A stretch of DNA of 8,311 nucleotides, from NCBI GenBank assembly GCA_020249415.1, contig JADCFR010000352.1, forward strand, positions 1-8,311, read 5' to 3'. Made by a program: the position numbers and the translations under genes. Source of the DNA: Roseomonas sp. GTDB taxonomy: Bacteria; Pseudomonadota; Alphaproteobacteria; Acetobacterales; Acetobacteraceae. Positions 1-6,890 of this stretch are shown here, piece by piece (position 1 is the stretch's first letter; the number at the start of each line of letters is the position of its first letter). The notes under the pieces are model-generated. The model did not search any database. It had not been told where the DNA came from and saw nothing but the letters and a program-made list of their open reading frames with translations.

Positions 1-1
1 A

Positions 2-280
2 AAGCGCCGCGTGGAACGCATCATGCGCATGACGCCGGATAAGAATGCGCCGCTTGCGGTGTTCCTTGCTTCCGATGCGGCGAAGGATGTGACGGGGCAG
101 ATTTTCTCGCCGCGCATGAATGAGATCTTCGTCTATAGCCAATCCCGCCCGATTCGCGGCATTCACCGCAGCGAAGGCTGGACCCCGGAGATGATCGAAG
201 AATATGCGTTGCCCGCGCTGAAGCCCGATTTCTCGCCGCTTGAGCGTTCCGGCGACGTTTTCTGCTGGGACCCGGTCTGA
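2..280 (+). CDS. SDR-family NAD(P)-dependent oxidoreductase, C-terminal part (5' end outside window)
   Basis: The frame is already open at the left edge and ends at TGA 278-280, so this is the last 92 codons of a gene that begins upstream. The text FLASDAAKDVTGQIF (about residues 20-34 of the visible part) is the late alpha-helix/beta-strand element of classical short-chain dehydrogenases, where an '(A)SDAA..(V)TGQ' stretch precedes the last strand. The Rossmann glycine motif and the YxxxK active site would lie upstream and cannot be checked. After TGQ the protein lacks the usual vDGG ending. It carries instead an extension of about 55 residues with RPIRGIHRSEGWTPE and ends FCWDPV, a tail I associate with multifunctional-enzyme-like SDRs acting on acyl-CoA or steroid-like substrates. 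That association is family knowledge from memory; the substrate is unknown. The next gene overlaps its stop by four bases, which suggests translational coupling. The ATG/GTG codons inside this fragment are internal. Confidence 0.85.
   Translation, partial: KRRVERIMRMTPDKNAPLAVFLASDAAKDVTGQIFSPRMNEIFVYSQSRPIRGIHRSEGWTPEMIEEYALPALKPDFSPLERSGDVFCWDPV
267..270 (+). promoter_or_regulatory. Candidate ribosome binding site (GGGA) for the CTG-start gene
   Basis: GGGA lies six bases upstream of CTG 277, inside the end of the SDR gene. It is a modest Shine-Dalgarno match, but it stands at the right distance and supports CTG 277 over the other in-frame CTG codons at 262 and 265, which it would overlap or follow too closely. 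Confidence 0.4.
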
Positions 281-732
281 AGCCCTTCATCACCCTTGCG
301 CTGGCGCTGCTCGTCCTGGGAACAGGGCGTGCAGCCGCCACGACGCCAGAGATTCTGGCGGCGGCGCAGCGCCTGCCGCCAAGCGGCGCCCTGGAAGCGA
401 TTGATGCGGCGGCCGCCTGTGCCTTCGCGCCCAATGCGCGCCATCTTCGGCCATTGCCGGCGCGGCTTGCCTGGTCTCGTCCCGCAGCGGTGGTGATCTT
501 CGCCGGGCTGGATGGCGTGCCGGAAGTGGACCGCGCCGTGCTGATCCGCCCCACGCGGGAATTGCTGGCGCGCCATGCAGTGCGCGAACGCATCAAGGCC
601 GGGCGCGTTTCGCTGTATGATCACGGCTTGAACACCCTGCCGGAGAGCGCGCAGGAAATCGCTTTCATGGCGCTGCATGTTGCGCCACCCGAAACGCCAC
701 CCGAGGGCTGTGTGACCCCCGCCTTGAATTGA
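277..732 (+). CDS. Small predicted exported protein of unknown function, probable CTG start
   Basis: The frame is open from base 244 to TGA 730-732. It has no ATG, GTG or TTG before the TTG at 454, yet from CTG 277 it encodes a convincing Sec-type signal peptide: one lysine at residue 2, a hydrophobic stretch (FITLALALLVLG) and an alanine cleavage site (RAAA, cut likely after residue 21). CTG 277 overlaps the upstream TGA in a CTGA arrangement, like the common ATGA overlap, and has GGGA at 267-270, six bases upstream. I therefore choose a 151-residue product; starting at TTG 454 would remove the signal and leave 92 residues. The mature part of about 130 residues has two cysteines (48 and 145), which could form a disulfide in the periplasm. 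I recognise no family. The next gene starts three bases after the stop. Alternatives are a decayed start codon (a recent pseudogene) or a base error at 277. The frame's coding nature is more secure than its exact start. Confidence 0.62.
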   Translation: MKPFITLALALLVLGTGRAAATTPEILAAAQRLPPSGALEAIDAAAACAFAPNARHLRPLPARLAWSRPAAVVIFAGLDGVPEVDRAVLIRPTRELLARHAVRERIKAGRVSLYDHGLNTLPESAQEIAFMALHVAPPETPPEGCVTPALN

Positions 733-735
733 TGG

Positions 736-2802
736 ATGAGCCTTATGGATCGCCTTGCCTCTGCCCTGCTCAACCCACGCCGCATTGCGCTGATTGGCGG
801 ATCATCGGACCCGAAGCGCCTGACCGCGCGCGCGCAGGTGTACCTCCGCAAGCATGGTTTTACTGGTGAGCTTTTCCCGATCAACCCAAGTGCCGAGACC
901 ATCCTTGGCGAACGCGCCTATGCGCGCCTGGCCGATGTGCCGGGGGAGATTGATCTCGCTTATCTGCTGCTGGGTACGCAGCATGTGGAAGGCCAGATCG
1001 CGGCGGTTGCCGAAAAGCGCATCCCTGTCGCGGCGATCCTGGCCGATGGCTTTGCCGAAGCCGGGCCGGAAGGCCGCGCCTTGCAGGAAAGGCTTTTGGC
1101 AACAGCGAAAGCGGCGGGGGTGCGGTTGCTCGGACCCAATTCCATGGGCCTGGTGAATTTGAACGCGCGCACCGCCTGTTCGGTGAATGCGGCGCTGGAA
1201 GCCGAAAGCCTGCCCGCCGGGCGCATCGCGCTGGTTTCGCAATCCGGTTCCATGATGGGTGCGATCATGGCGCGCGGCGCACCGCGCGGGATCGGCTTTT
1301 CGCATCTGATCGGCACCGGCAATGAAGCCGATCTGACCGCGAGTGAAATCGCCGGCATGCTGGTGGAAGACCCGGGCGTTGATGCGGTGCTGCTGTTTCT
1401 GGAAGCGATTCGCGCGCCGGAAAAACTCGCCGCCGCGGCGCGCCGCGCCCATGCGCTGGGTAAGCCCATCATTGCCTTCAAGCTTGGTCGTTCGAGCTTC
1501 GGCGCAGAGCTGGCGGGCAGCCATACCGGCGCGCTGGCGGGGTCGGATGCGGCGGCGGATGCCTTCTTCCGTGCCAATGGCATTGCACGCGTGACGATGA
1601 TTGAAGCGCTGTTGGAAGCGCCGGCTTTGTTCATTGGGCGGAAGCCTTTGGCCAATCCGCGTCGGACCATTTCGGTCATGACCACCACGGGTGGCGGTGG
1701 TGCCATGGCAGTGGATGCCTTGGGCGTTGTCGGGATTGAAACCTGCCCGCCCGATGCCGCTGCCGTGGTCGGGTTGGAAGCGGCTGGCCTGCCGCATCAT
1801 GGGCGGATGATTGATGTGACACTCGCCGGGACCAGGGCCGATAAGGTGGAGGCGGCGCTTTCGGCCCTCGCCGCCGATGCGGGCACGGATATGGTGCTTT
1901 CCGTGGTGGGGTCTTCCGCGCAATTCCGCCCACATGATGCGGTGGCAGGGATTACCGGCGCGGTGAAGGCCGGGCTTGGCAAGCCTATCGCGGCCTTTCT
2001 GGTGCCGCAGGCGGATGCGTCGCTTCGGCTGCTGGGCGAGGCCGGCATCCCCGCCTTCCGCACCCCGGAATCCTGCGCCGATGTGATCCGCGCCTTTTTC
2101 GATTGGTCTGCGCCGCGCGCCGAGGCCCTAGCGCCGGCCATCAACCACACAACCCCCGCGCATCCTGATGAGGCTGATGCGCGCCGGCTTTTCGCGGCTT
2201 TCGGCCTGGATAGCCCCTTTGCCGTCATGGCCGCGCCCGATGCCGTGCCGGAAGGGCTGCCTTATCCTGTGGCGCTCAAGATTCTCTCGCCAGATTTGGC
2301 GCATAAAACAGAAGTGGGTGGGGTGGCGCTGAACATTCCCGACCCGGTGGCGCTGGAGGCCGAGGCCGCTGCCATGCTGACGCGCGTCAGGGCGCGCGCT
2401 CCGGCGGCGCGCATCACTGGCTTTCTCGTGCAGCCCATGGTGAAGGGCCTGGCCGAGGCGATCATCGGCTTCCGGCGAGACCCCGAGGCGGGACCCATTA
2501 TCCTGGTTGGTGCCGGTGGCATCATGGCGGAATTGCACCGCGACACGGCGCTCCGCCTCGCCCCGGTGGATGAGGCCGAAGCGCGGGCCATGATCGCCGA
2601 AGTCAAGGGGCTGAAACCCCTCGCTGGCTGGCGCGGCCTGCCGCGCGGCGATGTGGATGCGCTGGCGAAGGCGGTGGTGGCCGCATCGCGCCTCGCGGCC
2701 CACGCGGGGGTGGCCGAGGCGGAAATCAACCCGCTGATCATCCATGCCGAAGGCCAGGGCGTGACGGTGGCGGATGCCTGGGTGGTTCCCGCTTCCCCTT
2801 GA
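736..2802 (+). CDS. Acyl-CoA synthetase, ADP/NDP-forming (acetate--CoA ligase family, fused alpha-beta)
   Basis: 688 residues, the usual length for the single-chain form of this family. Enzymes of the family make or break an acyl-CoA with ATP/ADP and phosphate through a phosphohistidine, unlike AMP-forming ligases. The order is: a CoA-binding Rossmann domain (about 8-135; IALIGGSSDP at 17-26, GPNSMG at 133-138); succinyl-CoA-ligase-like domains (about 145-460; SQSGS at 168-172, and SHTGALAG with His263 as the expected phosphorylated histidine); and a C-terminal ATP-grasp domain (about 470-688; KILSPDLAHKTEVGG with His523 as the second relay histidine, GAGGI at 592-596, EINP at 663-666). All landmark residues are present, so it should be active. 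There is no fused N-acetyltransferase domain as in Pat-type relatives. The acyl substrate (acetate, propionate, a longer or aromatic acid) cannot be read from the sequence. ATG 736 is three bases after the previous stop; ATG 745 is a possible alternative start. It is cytoplasmic. Confidence 0.93.
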   Translation: MSLMDRLASALLNPRRIALIGGSSDPKRLTARAQVYLRKHGFTGELFPINPSAETILGERAYARLADVPGEIDLAYLLLGTQHVEGQIAAVAEKRIPVAAILADGFAEAGPEGRALQERLLATAKAAGVRLLGPNSMGLVNLNARTACSVNAALEAESLPAGRIALVSQSGSMMGAIMARGAPRGIGFSHLIGTGNEADLTASEIAGMLVEDPGVDAVLLFLEAIRAPEKLAAAARRAHALGKPIIAFKLGRSSFGAELAGSHTGALAGSDAAADAFFRANGIARVTMIEALLEAPALFIGRKPLANPRRTISVMTTTGGGGAMAVDALGVVGIETCPPDAAAVVGLEAAGLPHHGRMIDVTLAGTRADKVEAALSALAADAGTDMVLSVVGSSAQFRPHDAVAGITGAVKAGLGKPIAAFLVPQADASLRLLGEAGIPAFRTPESCADVIRAFFDWSAPRAEALAPAINHTTPAHPDEADARRLFAAFGLDSPFAVMAAPDAVPEGLPYPVALKILSPDLAHKTEVGGVALNIPDPVALEAEAAAMLTRVRARAPAARITGFLVQPMVKGLAEAIIGFRRDPEAGPIILVGAGGIMAELHRDTALRLAPVDEAEARAMIAEVKGLKPLAGWRGLPRGDVDALAKAVVAASRLAAHAGVAEAEINPLIIHAEGQGVTVADAWVVPASP

Positions 2803-2827
2803 TGCCGCGCGGTGCCAGTTTGGCGTC

Positions 2828-3640
2828 ATGAAGCCCGAAGACCTGATCCGCGCCCGCTACGGCGCCCTGCCCTTCACCCCGCCCGAGGCGATTCCGCCCG
2901 CCCTTGCGGCGCTGCTGGATCGGCGCGTGACGCGCCGCTATGCCGCTGAGGCAGTCAGTGACACGCTATTGGATACGGTATTGGCGGCGGCACAATCCGC
3001 CCCTTCCAAATCCGATTTGCAGCAATATTCGATCATCGTGACACGTGATCCGGTGAAGATCGCCAAGGTGGCGGATTGGATCGGCACCATGCCCTGGATC
3101 AAGGATGCGCCGGTGCTGCTGATTTTCTGCGGTGATATGCGGCGCGGCCAGGCGGCTTGCGCGCGCCATGGGCGCGAACACGCCAATAACAATATGGACA
3201 CCTTTCTGAATACGGCAGTTGATGCGGCGCTGGCATTGGGCGCTGCGATTGCGGCGGCAGAGGCGGCAGGGCTTGGCACCTGCCCCATTTCCTATGTGCG
3301 CAGCCATATCGAAAAAGTCGCACCTTTGTTTGCGCTGCCGAAGGGGGTTTATCCCGTGGCGGGGCTCTCGCTTGGTTGGCCGGCGGCGCGCAATGACATC
3401 ACGCCACGCCTGCCACCATCGGTCGTGATCCATCGCGAAGCCTATTCCAGCGCAGCGGAAGCGGAAGCAATTGCCGCTTATGATGCGCTACGGCCCAAGC
3501 AAAAGCCGCGCTACCCGGAAATCCATGGCCCAGCGCCAGAAGGCTGCACCTGGTCCGAAAACGCCGCGCGGCAATTATCGGTGCCGGAGCGTTTCGGTTT
3601 CCGTGCCTGGTTACGCAGCCGAGGGTTTGACCTTGACTGA
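2828..3640 (+). CDS. Nitroreductase-family FMN-dependent oxidoreductase
   Basis: 270 residues from ATG 2828. The N-terminal half shows the FMN-binding pattern of the family: RRVTRRY at 32-38 (a basic cluster contacting the FMN phosphate in relatives) and APSKSDLQQY at 58-67, equivalent to the usual 'APSs.N.QpW' loop. An alanine-rich helix with NTAVDAALALGAA follows, then GLGTCPISYVRSH, the second FMN-site loop, then GLSLGWPA. Family members use NAD(P)H to reduce nitro, quinone, enone or other electron-poor substrates as cytoplasmic homodimers; the true substrate here is unknown. The C-terminal extension of about 60 residues (after VVIHREAYSS) is longer than in minimal nitroreductases, as in NfsA-like members. 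ATG 2774 is in frame but lies inside the CoA ligase gene; MKPEDLIRARYG is a more typical start and leaves a 25-base gap. The Shine-Dalgarno site is weak. The end overlaps the Nudix gene by eight bases. Confidence 0.88.
   Translation: MKPEDLIRARYGALPFTPPEAIPPALAALLDRRVTRRYAAEAVSDTLLDTVLAAAQSAPSKSDLQQYSIIVTRDPVKIAKVADWIGTMPWIKDAPVLLIFCGDMRRGQAACARHGREHANNNMDTFLNTAVDAALALGAAIAAAEAAGLGTCPISYVRSHIEKVAPLFALPKGVYPVAGLSLGWPAARNDITPRLPPSVVIHREAYSSAAEAEAIAAYDALRPKQKPRYPEIHGPAPEGCTWSENAARQLSVPERFGFRAWLRSRGFDLD
3621..3625 (+). promoter_or_regulatory. Ribosome binding site (GAGGG) that sets the Nudix TTG start
   Basis: GAGGG ends seven bases before TTG 3633. It is a good Shine-Dalgarno match inside the last codons of the nitroreductase gene, and it favours TTG 3633 over TTG 3627, which would be only one base away. 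Confidence 0.55.
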
Positions 3641-4331
3641 ACGCCCGCGTCGCGAAGACCCAACCGCCGATAATCCCGGTGGTGCCGATGTTGAAGGCAA
3701 GCGGAGACCGCGCGCCCGCACCGCACGTCCCCGAGATGCCGCCAGCCTGATTGTCTGGCGACAAAGCCGCAAAGGCCCCGAATTGCTGATGGGAAAGCGC
3801 CATGCCGGGCATCGCTTCATGCCGGATGTCATGGTCTTTCCCGGCGGGCGCGTTGATCCCGATGATCATCGCGCCCCTGCCATCAGTGAATTGCGTGGGG
3901 ACGCCCGGCGCTTGCTGGAACGGCGTGCGACACCCGCACGGGCGCGTGCCTTGGGCATTGCAGCAGCGCGGGAATTGTTTGAGGAAACCGGGCTGGTGCT
4001 TGGCGAAAGGCGCGGCGATGGTGTGGCGGCGGCGCTCAGCGCCTTGGATTATTTGTGCCGGGCCATCACACCCACCGGCCGGCCGATTCGCTTTCATGCG
4101 CGGTTTCTGGTGGCACCAGCGGAAGCCGTGCATGGCGCCATACAAGGTTCGGGTGAATTGGAGAAGCTTGGCTGGTACAGCCCGGAAGCGGCGCATGCCA
4201 ATAATGTTGCAACCATCACGGCGCGGGTGATGGGGGAGTTTTTGGCCTGGCTTGCACTGCCCGAAGCGGCGCGCGCTGAGCGAGACTTGATCGTGTTTCG
4301 CGGCATGGATGATCGGCGGGTGGAGCGCTGA
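3633..4331 (+). CDS. Nudix hydrolase, NUDT19-like, with an interrupted Nudix box
   Basis: 232 residues from TTG 3633, which overlaps the previous stop by eight bases and has GAGGG seven bases upstream. The first 35 or so residues are charged, proline- and arginine-rich, and look disordered. The Nudix fold then starts with a strand (AASLIVWRQ), LLMGKRHAGHRFMPDVMVFPGG and RVDPDDH, with Gly72 as the box glycine. The catalytic half, REL-FEETG, comes only at residues 113-120, with metal-binding Glu114, Glu117 and Glu118. The canonical box has 13 residues between that glycine and the arginine; here there are 40, so about 27 residues are inserted. 'FMP...VFPGG' together with a split box recalls NUDT19 (RP2), a peroxisomal CoA/acyl-CoA diphosphatase. 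That resemblance is from memory. The substrate could be CoA species or another nucleoside diphosphate derivative. The C-terminal segment (ELEKLGWYSPEAA) fits Nudix C-terminal helices. The stop directly abuts the next ATG. Confidence 0.88.
   Translation: MTERPRREDPTADNPGGADVEGKRRPRARTARPRDAASLIVWRQSRKGPELLMGKRHAGHRFMPDVMVFPGGRVDPDDHRAPAISELRGDARRLLERRATPARARALGIAAARELFEETGLVLGERRGDGVAAALSALDYLCRAITPTGRPIRFHARFLVAPAEAVHGAIQGSGELEKLGWYSPEAAHANNVATITARVMGEFLAWLALPEAARAERDLIVFRGMDDRRVER
4322..4325 (+). promoter_or_regulatory. Ribosome binding site (GGAG) for the TPR glycosyltransferase
   Basis: GGAG lies six bases before ATG 4332, within the last codons of the Nudix gene. The upstream TGA (4329-4331) touches the ATG, so terminating ribosomes can restart here. 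This supports ATG 4332 as the start. Confidence 0.6.
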
Positions 4332-6878
4332 ATGGCAACCGATCCTCATGCTGCCATGCTGCAAGCCGCACTGGCCCTGCAACAGCAAGGCAATTTTAAG
4401 GAAGCGCGTCGCAAATATGAAAGCATCATCGCGCGTGACCCGCGCAGTTTCAACGCCTTGCAGCTTTGCGGCGTGGTGGCCATTCAGCAGGAAGCCTATC
4501 GCGATGCGGTCAAGCTGATCCGGCGCGCCTTGGCGCTACGCGGCAATGACGCGCCGACGCTGACGAATCTCGGCATTGCCTATCAGAAATTGGGACAAGC
4601 CGCCGAAGCGCTGGAATGTTTCGACAAGGCCATCGCGGCCAAGCCGGATTTCGCCAGCGCGCATCATAATCGCGCGAACTTGTTGCGAGAGGCGAAGCGC
4701 CCCAAGGAAGCGCGGGAAAGCTATGGTCGCGCCCTGGCTTTGCAGCCGGAAAACCCGCTTATCCACGCCAATTACGCTTCCTTGCTTTACGATGTGCATG
4801 AATATCAGACTGCGCTGCAAGCCCTGGACACGGCCTTGACGTTGCGGCCTGATTACCATACCGCTTATTTTCGCAAGGGTGAGATTCTGCTCGAATTGGA
4901 CAAGCCAGCGGCAGCGCTTGCCGCCTTTGAACGTGCGCTGAGCCTAGCCCCGGATAATGGGGAATTTCTGATTGGCCGCGGCAAGGCCCTGATGGCGCTG
5001 GACCGGCATGAGGAAGGCCTTACTTGCCATCGCCGCGCCATCGAATTGGCACCCAAGAACGCCGCCTTCCTGCATGCTTCTGGACTTGCCTTCCTATCCA
5101 TCAAGCGCATCAGGGCGGCACTCGCCTGCTTTGAAGAAGCCCTTGCACTGAAGCCTGATTATGTCGAAGCCCATCTCAGCAGTGCCTACATCCACAAGGA
5201 TCTTGGGCTGCATGACAAGGCCTTGGCCCAGGTGGAACGCGCCATTAAGGCCAAAGCTGATGACCGCGATGCCCTTCTCTGCAAGGGATCCATCCTTACG
5301 GCGGCCTATCGGGCGCAGGAAGCGCTTGAGATCTACCGGGCCTTGGGCAAGCGCCAACCTGATGATGCGCATGTGCAATTTCTGATCGGCCAAACGCTGA
5401 GCACCCTCAGTCAACGTGATGAGGCCGATATCGCCTTGCGGCAGGCTGCCGCCCTGATCGTCGACAAGGATGAAAACGCGGAGCGTATTCAAGCCATTTG
5501 CGCCGCGGTGAACAGGGTAAGCCTGCTCCCGGCGGCCTATCGCGATGAAACGGAACTGGCATCACGGCGAGAGGAATTGCTGCGCGCACTTCATCAGGCG
5601 CAGTCTCTTTTGCAGGTGACTGGTACGCGCAGCAAGGCAATGGAATCCGCATTCGCGACCACCGCCTTTGCAACCACCGGTTTCTACATCGCCTATCAGC
5701 AGGAAAATGATCTGGCGCCGAATAGGCTGCTATCCGATTGCATCAGCCGCATGCTGGCCCTTGCGGATCGCCCAGCGCGGGAGGCGCCGCGCAAGCCAGG
5801 CCCGATGCGCTTTGGGATCGCTTCCGAAAAGCTCTATCGCCATAATGGTTCAAGTTGGGCGCTGCCCTGGCTGAAGCATTTGCCGTCGGATTATCAGTTC
5901 TTTTCCTATGCCTTTCACGGCATCCATGATGATGTTTCCGAGGGTTTTGCTGAATTAGGTACGCATCGGCGGCTTTCCTTTGATGCGAGCAGCCTCACCA
6001 AGACCATCGCCACCATGCGCACCGATGATCTGGATTTCCTGATGCTGCCAGATATCGGCATGACACCTTCAAGCCGCATTCTTTCGCTGCATCGCATCGC
6101 GCCCATCCAGTTCACCGCCTGGGGCCATCCCGTCACCAGCGGTTCGCCAGTGATGGATTTCTACCTGTCGAGTGATCTGATGGAATCGGATGATGCCGCT
6201 TCGCATTACTCGGAAACACTGATCCGCCTGCCCAATCTGGCGCTCTACCTGGAACCGGGAAGCACCATACCGCCGGCCAAGGATTTTCCGCTGCCCGAAG
6301 GGCGCGTGCTTTATGGCTGCCTGCAATCACTGTTCAAATACCTGCCGCGCTATGATGACATTCTGCCGCGCATCGCGGCCGAGGTACCAAGGGCGCTATT
6401 CGTCTTCATTGAGGGCATGTCGCCGCATATGACCGGCATCACCCGCGCCCGGCTGGATACCGCCTTTGCCAAAGCCGGGCTTTCAGCCGCCGAGCATGTG
6501 GTGTTCCTGCCCCGCATGAGTGGCGGAGAATTCGATGCCCTCACGCGGCAGATGGATGTGCTGGTGGATTCGCTTGGTTGGAGCGGTGGCAATACCACGC
6601 TCGGCGCCATTGAAGCGGGCGTGCCGCTGATCACCTGTCCCGGCGCCTTTATGCGGGGGCGGCACAGCTATGCCATGTTCCGCATGATGGACATGCCATC
6701 GGCCATCGCGCGCGATACGGATGAAATGGTGCGCAAACTTGTGGCCCTGGGTCAGGAGCCAGACCGCCGCCAGGCCATGCGGGAAGAATTGGGTCAGCGG
6801 AAGGAAGCGCTTTATGCGGATAAAAGCCTGATCGGCGCCTTGGATGGCTTTCTGAAGGATCAATTCGCCAAATTATAA
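4332..6878 (+). CDS. TPR-repeat protein with SPINDLY/OGT-like (GT41-type) glycosyltransferase domain
   Basis: 848 residues, no signal peptide or membrane helix, so cytoplasmic. Residues 6-379 form 11 tandem tetratricopeptide repeats of exactly 34 residues each. A helical linker follows (about 380-490). From about 495 to the end is a domain like O-GlcNAc transferase and SPINDLY: FGIASEKLYRHNGSSW with His504 where relatives carry the N-terminal catalytic-site histidine; FTAWGHPVTSGSPVMDFYLSSD (His599 in GHPVTSG), matching the 'G.PgTsG...mDY...D' motif; SLFKYLP with Lys669 at the position of the UDP-phosphate-binding lysine; and DSLGWSGGNTTLGAIEAGVPLITCPG, with GGNTT at 752-756 for donor binding. 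Family members transfer a sugar from a nucleotide sugar (GlcNAc or fucose in eukaryotes) to Ser/Thr of proteins held by the TPR superhelix. The bacterial donor and target are unknown; flagellin or another surface protein is possible, but no such gene is in view. The start directly follows the Nudix stop. Confidence 0.9.
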   Translation: MATDPHAAMLQAALALQQQGNFKEARRKYESIIARDPRSFNALQLCGVVAIQQEAYRDAVKLIRRALALRGNDAPTLTNLGIAYQKLGQAAEALECFDKAIAAKPDFASAHHNRANLLREAKRPKEARESYGRALALQPENPLIHANYASLLYDVHEYQTALQALDTALTLRPDYHTAYFRKGEILLELDKPAAALAAFERALSLAPDNGEFLIGRGKALMALDRHEEGLTCHRRAIELAPKNAAFLHASGLAFLSIKRIRAALACFEEALALKPDYVEAHLSSAYIHKDLGLHDKALAQVERAIKAKADDRDALLCKGSILTAAYRAQEALEIYRALGKRQPDDAHVQFLIGQTLSTLSQRDEADIALRQAAALIVDKDENAERIQAICAAVNRVSLLPAAYRDETELASRREELLRALHQAQSLLQVTGTRSKAMESAFATTAFATTGFYIAYQQENDLAPNRLLSDCISRMLALADRPAREAPRKPGPMRFGIASEKLYRHNGSSWALPWLKHLPSDYQFFSYAFHGIHDDVSEGFAELGTHRRLSFDASSLTKTIATMRTDDLDFLMLPDIGMTPSSRILSLHRIAPIQFTAWGHPVTSGSPVMDFYLSSDLMESDDAASHYSETLIRLPNLALYLEPGSTIPPAKDFPLPEGRVLYGCLQSLFKYLPRYDDILPRIAAEVPRALFVFIEGMSPHMTGITRARLDTAFAKAGLSAAEHVVFLPRMSGGEFDALTRQMDVLVDSLGWSGGNTTLGAIEAGVPLITCPGAFMRGRHSYAMFRMMDMPSAIARDTDEMVRKLVALGQEPDRRQAMREELGQRKEALYADKSLIGALDGFLKDQFAKL
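4347..5468 (+). repeat. Eleven tandem TPR units (102 bases each) inside the glycosyltransferase gene
   Basis: The protein divides without gaps into 11 blocks of 34 residues, each with the TPR pattern: small residue at 8, aromatic or large residue near 11, Gly/Ala at 15 and 20, Ala at 27, and a closing Pro near 32. Most end in a P-D/E/K-x turn (KPDF, QPEN, RPDY, APDN, APKN, KPDY). The units are diverged at the DNA level, so this is a protein repeat and not a recent DNA tandem duplication. Units 2 and 11 lack the closing proline and are the least regular. Confidence 0.85.
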
Positions 6879-6890
6879 AGCGGGGCGGCT

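Noticed and set aside
802..1935. Long minus-strand open frame opposite the CoA ligase gene
   Set aside because: It is rich in Arg, His, Gly and Gln with no recognisable motif. It is the usual antisense shadow of a GC-rich gene whose plus-strand product carries all family motifs.
2774..2827. Earlier ATG for the nitroreductase inside the CoA ligase gene
   Set aside because: It would add 18 residues of unlike composition and a 29-base overlap; the product from ATG 2828 has a more typical start.
3399..4388. Long minus-strand open frame opposite the nitroreductase end and the Nudix gene
   Set aside because: It crosses three well-supported plus-strand genes and shows no domain or sensible start context.
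4347..5468. DNA tandem repeat or recent duplication within the TPR array
   Set aside because: The 102-base units share only the TPR residue pattern; their DNA is strongly diverged, so this is an old protein repeat.
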